From NCBI GenBank assembly GCA_046349035.1, contig JAXMDC010000002.1, forward strand, positions 372,001-436,000: a stretch of 64,000 nt of DNA, read 5' to 3'. The position numbers and the translations under genes were made by a program. Every line of letters starts with the position of its first letter. Position 1 is the stretch's first letter. The stretch comes from JAXMDC01 sp046349035. GTDB lineage: Bacteria > Pseudomonadota > Alphaproteobacteria > Rhizobiales > Kaistiaceae. The notes below the pieces were generated by a model. It was not told the DNA's origin and did not search any database. It saw only the letters and a list, made by a program, of their open reading frames with translations. This document shows positions 60,843-64,000 of this stretch, piece by piece.

Positions 60843-61951
60843 TGCGGCGTCGTCGCCAAACCCCTGCGGCCTTTGCCGCAATTCTAATAGCGTCCATCCC
60901 CTGCGCGGCGGCAACTGCCGCCGACTGGGACGCCGGCGGTGGAGCGGCGTGGCAGGCGATACTCACCAAGGCCCGCCAGGAGGGCGGCAGCCTGGTCGCC
61001 ACAACTGGGTGCCCCGCGCTTGCCGAGCCGCTCGCGGCCGCATTCCGACGCGATACCGGTCTCGAAGTCTCTTTCCTCTCCGGCCCCTCCGCCAACACCG
61101 ACGCGCGTTATCGGGTCGAAGTCCAGTCGGGGCGCCTCACGATCGATCTGCGCATGGCCGGCGCCGCTGACATCGACCTGGCCAAGGCCGGGCACCTGGA
61201 GGATCTCAACGAGCGCCTTCTTCTCCCCGATGTTGTCGACCCCTCTCGTTGGAGCGGCGGCCGTCTGTCTTTCGTCGACAACACCCGCGCCTTCATGGTC
61301 GTCGGCGCCTCCTACGTTTCGAGCCAGCCCGTGATCAACACGGACTACGTCGATCCCGCTCGGCTGAATGACCTCCGGGACCTGCTCCGGCCCGAATTCA
61401 AGGGCAAGATCGCCGCCTTCGACCCAACTGTCGGTGGGGCTGGGCAGGGGCTTGCCGCCTACTTCGCCCACGTCGCCGGCATCGATTTCGTCAAGACCTT
61501 GTGGGCGAGCCAAGGCGTGGTCCAGTCGCGCGATTCCCGGCAGTTGGCAGAATGGGCCGCGCGCGGTCTCTATCCGATCATTCTCGGCGCTGACCCGATC
61601 GACGTGCAGAACTTCCGCAAGCAGGGCGTGAAGTCGCTGCAGGCCGTCGCCCTGCGCGACGCGCCCGGCAACCTTGTTGGCGGCTGCACCGTCTTGTCGG
61701 TGCCGAAGGGCGCCCCCCACCCGGTGACGGCTACCGCCTTCGTCAACTGGTACCTGAGCCAGGCTGGCCAGAGCGCGTACGTGGCGGCCTCGCAGCTGCC
61801 GAGCCTGCGGGCCGACGTGTCGCGCGAAGGCGTTCTCGCCGATGTCGTTCCGCAGCCCGGGCAGGCCTATCTCGATCAATATCGGGAGGATTGGTATCTC
61901 GGCGCCCGGCCGGCCGTTCAAGCCGAGTTACGTAAAGCCTTCGACAACTGA
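60842..61951 (+). CDS. Second periplasmic binding protein, paralogue of 55736
   Basis: A 369-residue protein with a signal peptide (AAILIASIPCAAATA). It parallels the first binding protein throughout: WQAILTKARQEGGSLVATTG, GKIAAFDPTVGGAGQGLAAY, LSVPKGAPHPVTATAFVNWY. Its start overlaps the ligase 2 stop, so it is translated from the ligase transcript. Two binding proteins may give the single importer two related substrates. No permease of its own is near. Confidence 0.85.
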   Translation: MRRRRQTPAAFAAILIASIPCAAATAADWDAGGGAAWQAILTKARQEGGSLVATTGCPALAEPLAAAFRRDTGLEVSFLSGPSANTDARYRVEVQSGRLTIDLRMAGAADIDLAKAGHLEDLNERLLLPDVVDPSRWSGGRLSFVDNTRAFMVVGASYVSSQPVINTDYVDPARLNDLRDLLRPEFKGKIAAFDPTVGGAGQGLAAYFAHVAGIDFVKTLWASQGVVQSRDSRQLAEWAARGLYPIILGADPIDVQNFRKQGVKSLQAVALRDAPGNLVGGCTVLSVPKGAPHPVTATAFVNWYLSQAGQSAYVAASQLPSLRADVSREGVLADVVPQPGQAYLDQYREDWYLGARPAVQAELRKAFDN

Positions 61952-61993
61952 CCGAGCACGCGAAGGCCGGAGTCTCGGAACCAAGGCTTGGAT

Positions 61994-62028
61994 GGTCGCG
62001 CCGGCTGCCGCCCGCAGGCAGCGCGACC
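61994..62028. terminator. Bidirectional terminator-like hairpin between convergent genes
   Basis: GGTCGCGC (61994-62001) pairs with GCGCGACC (62021-62028), with an inner CTGC/GCAG stem. It lies between the + strand binding protein and the minus-strand cytochrome gene and probably ends both transcripts. Confidence 0.6.
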
Positions 62029-62040
62029 GTTGTCTGGTGC

Positions 62041-62511
62041 TTAAGGCGCAGCGGCACCGCGATAGGTGCCGTGGCAGCCGTTGCAGGTTCCCTGCATGGC
62101 CGTGAACGCCACCTTGAAGGCATCGAGGCCCTTGTCGGCGGCCTGCGACGCCGCGTCGGCGTCAGCCGACAGCTTGGCGGCACGTGCCTTGAAGTCGTCG
62201 TTGGCGGTCCAGATCGCCGGCAGTGCGCGCGTGGCCTGCGGCGAGCCGGCGGGAGCTGGCGCTGCACCGGGGGTCGGCGGCGGGAAGAGGCCGGCAATCT
62301 TGGTACCGTTATCCTTGATCGTCGCCATCGCCTTCTGGGCAGCGGCAGCATCGAACGGGGCTTCGCCACGGATCATGGCGCCGAGCGAGGCCGCAGCAGC
62401 ATTGTTGGCGCGCATCAGCGCCCGGCGCTGCACGACGACATCTTCCTGGGCAATCGTCGCCGATGCGCCGAGGGTCAGGATGAGCGCGCCCACCACATAT
62501 CTCATCTGCAT
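62041..62511 (-). CDS. Class II cytochrome c (cytochrome c'-like)
   Basis: A 156-residue exported protein: signal peptide RYVVGALILTLGASATIAQ, then a four-helix bundle (QRRALMRANNAAAASLGAMI and later DAFKVAFTAMQ), and the haem-binding CNGCHGTYR close to the C-terminus, the class II position. Arg at the MRAN start and the GTYR end fit the family. It may bind nitric oxide or carry electrons in the periplasm, in line with the anaerobic ubiquinone genes. The ATG at 62511 or 62505 starts it. Confidence 0.85.
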   Translation of the reverse strand: MQMRYVVGALILTLGASATIAQEDVVVQRRALMRANNAAAASLGAMIRGEAPFDAAAAQKAMATIKDNGTKIAGLFPPPTPGAAPAPAGSPQATRALPAIWTANDDFKARAAKLSADADAASQAADKGLDAFKVAFTAMQGTCNGCHGTYRGAAAP

Positions 62512-62594
62512 GGAATCATTCCTCTTTCGTTCTGACGTTTCTTAGGGACCAATGGCCGAAACGCGGCGGTGCAGTCCCCGCCCGAGAGAACGAA

Positions 62595-62617
62595 AGGCCG
62601 CCAGCAGAAGGCGGCCT
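62595..62617 (-). terminator. Hairpin with T-containing tail
   Basis: AGGCCGCC (62595-62602), a 7-base loop and GGCGGCCT (62610-62617) form a perfect 8-bp stem. On the minus strand it is followed by TTTCGTTCTC. It lies 147 bp beyond the DUF1993 gene and just before the cytochrome promoter region. Confidence 0.5.
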
Positions 62618-62763
62618 CACCGCGATTAACTCGGCGCACTAGGCTTAGCACGGCCGATGGCGGTGCCCAAGCCGGAAGTTAGCGGCAGGGTTATCGCGGC
62701 ATCTTGCCGGGCGGGCGCGCCACTTTTCAGGGGCCGCCCGCGCCGATTGTGGCGAATTGGCGC

Positions 62764-63270
62764 CTATCGGGCACCCATGAAGTCTGCCTTGCCGAGCGGC
62801 ACGCCGTTGTGTCGCAAGATGTTGTAGGCGGTCGTCACGTGAAAATAGAAGTTGGGCATCGAGAAGTGCTGGAGATAGTCGACGCCGGTCATCGTCCGCT
62901 GGTTCGGGCCGACGGGAAAGGAGATTTCCCTGTCCTCCGCGCCCTCCATCTTCTTGGCGTCGATAGACTTCACATAATCAATCGCGTCGGCGACCCGCTT
63001 CTTGAGCTCCTCGAGGCTCTCGGCAGCGTCCTCCCGCTTCGGCGGCTCGGCTCCGGTGAGCCGGGCGCCGCAGCGTTCGGCATAGCCGGAGGCGATCGTC
63101 ACCTGCCGCGTTAGCGGGAACATGTCAGGGAATATGCGATCGTTGAGCAAAGCCTTCTGGTCGATCTTCCGCTCCGCGCAGTACGCGATGGCGCGGTCGA
63201 GGACGGTAGAGAGGCCGTTGAGCTGGCGCAGAAAGACAGGGATGGAGGCCTGGTACAGCGAGAGCGACAT
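62764..63270 (-). CDS. DUF1993 family protein
   Basis: A 168-residue helical protein: SLSLYQASIPVFLRQLNGLS, then DMFPLTRQVTIASGYAERCG, then ESLEELKKRVADAIDYVKSI, and the C-terminal LQHFSMPNFYFHVTTAYNIL with the His residues that resemble DinB-type metal sites. Length and motif order match DUF1993, of unknown function. It is transcribed alone. Confidence 0.85.
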   Translation of the reverse strand: MSLSLYQASIPVFLRQLNGLSTVLDRAIAYCAERKIDQKALLNDRIFPDMFPLTRQVTIASGYAERCGARLTGAEPPKREDAAESLEELKKRVADAIDYVKSIDAKKMEGAEDREISFPVGPNQRTMTGVDYLQHFSMPNFYFHVTTAYNILRHNGVPLGKADFMGAR

Positions 63271-63484
63271 GGCGGGATTGTCCCCCTTGGGAGGTTATTT
63301 GACGAGCTGCAGATAGGGCACGCGGCCGCGCACCGGGAGTGGCGGCGCGGCCACAGCGCGCCGATAATCGTGATGGAAGCGGTGAAATAGGCCGGCGGTC
63401 GCGCCAGGCGCCCCCGGAAACGGCGAAGGAGGGGCTTGCCCCTCCTTCGCTTGGCAACCTTGAAGCGGGTTGCGTTTTGGGTGG

Positions 63485-64000
63485 TTAGGCCTCTTTGGCC
63501 TCGGCGGATTACGGGTGACGAGGTTGGCCATCAGCGGGATTTTGAACCCGTTGTAGTTCACGGGACGAGCCCCACGCGTGGCCGCCTGGCCGGCGAGCTT
63601 GGCAAGGTCGGCATTGATCGGCTTGCCCTTGATCGTCTGCTCGACGGCCGCAAGGCGCCGCGGTACCGCGCTCACCGCGCCCATCGCAACCCGCGCATCT
63701 CGACACCGTTGCCGCCGGCGACTCGATCGCCGCCGCCACGTTCACCAGCGCGAAGTCCCACGAGCGCGATCCGTCACCTTCTCGAAGTAGAAGTTCGAGC
63801 CGGCCCAGGTGTTGGGAATGCGGATCGCCGTCAGGATCTCGTCCGGACGGGTCGAGGTCAGGTGGGTGATGTCGACGTTCGGGCCAATGAAGAACTCTTC
63901 AGGTCCGATCACCCGCTGGCCCTTGCTGCTGTTCAGCACGAACTTGGCATCGAGCGCCACCATCACCGGCGCCGTGTCCGACGGGTTGACCGAATGCAGC
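63485..64000 (-). pseudogene. Molybdenum-hydroxylase FAD-binding subunit, frameshifted and 5' partial
   Basis: The gene enters from beyond 64000. The first frame reads HSVNPSDTAPVMVALDAKFV, then THLTSTRPDEILTAIRIPNT, and ends early at FYFEKVTDR. Removing a one-base deletion near 63757 restores SWDFALVNVAAAIES; further shifts near 63715 and at 63505 are needed to reach RVAMGAVSAVPRRL, VNYNGFKIPLMANLVTR and a final AEAKEA before the TAA at 63485. These are the features of the FAD subunit of xanthine or aerobic CO dehydrogenases. Three or four indels in 270 bp make it non-functional unless they are sequence errors. Confidence 0.7.

Noticed and set aside
1..64000. tRNA, rRNA or CRISPR features
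   Set aside because: No cloverleaf-like blocks with a T-loop signature, no rRNA-like conserved stretches and no regularly spaced repeats were seen. The only short tandem array is the (CCATCC)6 microsatellite.
1..64000. Phage attachment-site repeats flanking the phage blocks
   Set aside because: No convincing direct repeats were found by eye near block borders and there is no tRNA gene to serve as target; a computed self-alignment would be needed.

Overview
The window is GC-rich, densely packed chromosomal DNA from what looks like an alphaproteobacterium. This rests on the protein families present (DUF1194, FkbM, COG3904-type ClpP-like protein, class II cytochrome c, RopB-like beta-barrel), a ubiT-ubiU-ubiV operon for oxygen-independent ubiquinone synthesis, and GTG/TTG starts with strong Shine-Dalgarno sequences. 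No tRNA, rRNA or CRISPR array was found.

Two gene sets are interleaved. The first is ordinary host genes: secreted proteases (one active, one apparently dead paralogue), membrane and secreted proteins of unknown role, glycosyltransferases, a CHASE-type GGDEF/EAL protein, alpha/beta hydrolases, a TetR-tautomerase pair, a polysaccharide deacetylase and, at 52.8-62 kb, an Fbp-type ABC importer followed by an outer-membrane barrel, two tandem AMP-forming ligases and a second binding protein. The second is a set of P22/podovirus-like late genes, nearly all on the + strand and in roughly canonical order, but split into blocks by host genes: small packaging gene and large terminase (2.1-4.4 kb), scaffold-like protein, capsid and cement (16.3-19.7 kb), a 78-residue decoration-like protein (32.6 kb), a glycosyltransferase-DUF115-FkbM fusion with a gp4-like adaptor (36.5-39.9 kb), a gp10-like nozzle protein (46.0-47.5 kb) and an ejection/fibre-like protein (51.8-52.6 kb). 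No portal, integrase, repressor or replication gene is visible. The set therefore looks like a domesticated, dispersed head-gene module, or the remains of one, rather than an intact prophage.

A family of small cassettes sits among the phage blocks. A protein built from a repeated motif around LGG-x-DPL-x-ALRNAFRKVFG has different C-terminal ends at different loci (13.3, 40.95 and 47.6 kb, plus a scrap at 11.7 kb). Each copy is followed by a different small gene: a DUF6968-like protein twice, and a row of three paralogous acidic proteins once. This is the layout expected of a polymorphic toxin/immunity family. Most copies are broken.

From 9.8 to 15.2 kb almost every gene carries single-base frameshifts (a GT87-like mannosyltransferase, a glutathione S-transferase, small genes, DUF6968, a GH24 lysozyme). 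The same is true of a molybdenum-hydroxylase FAD subunit at 63.5-64 kb. Either these are true decay islands or the sequence has local indel errors; reads would decide.
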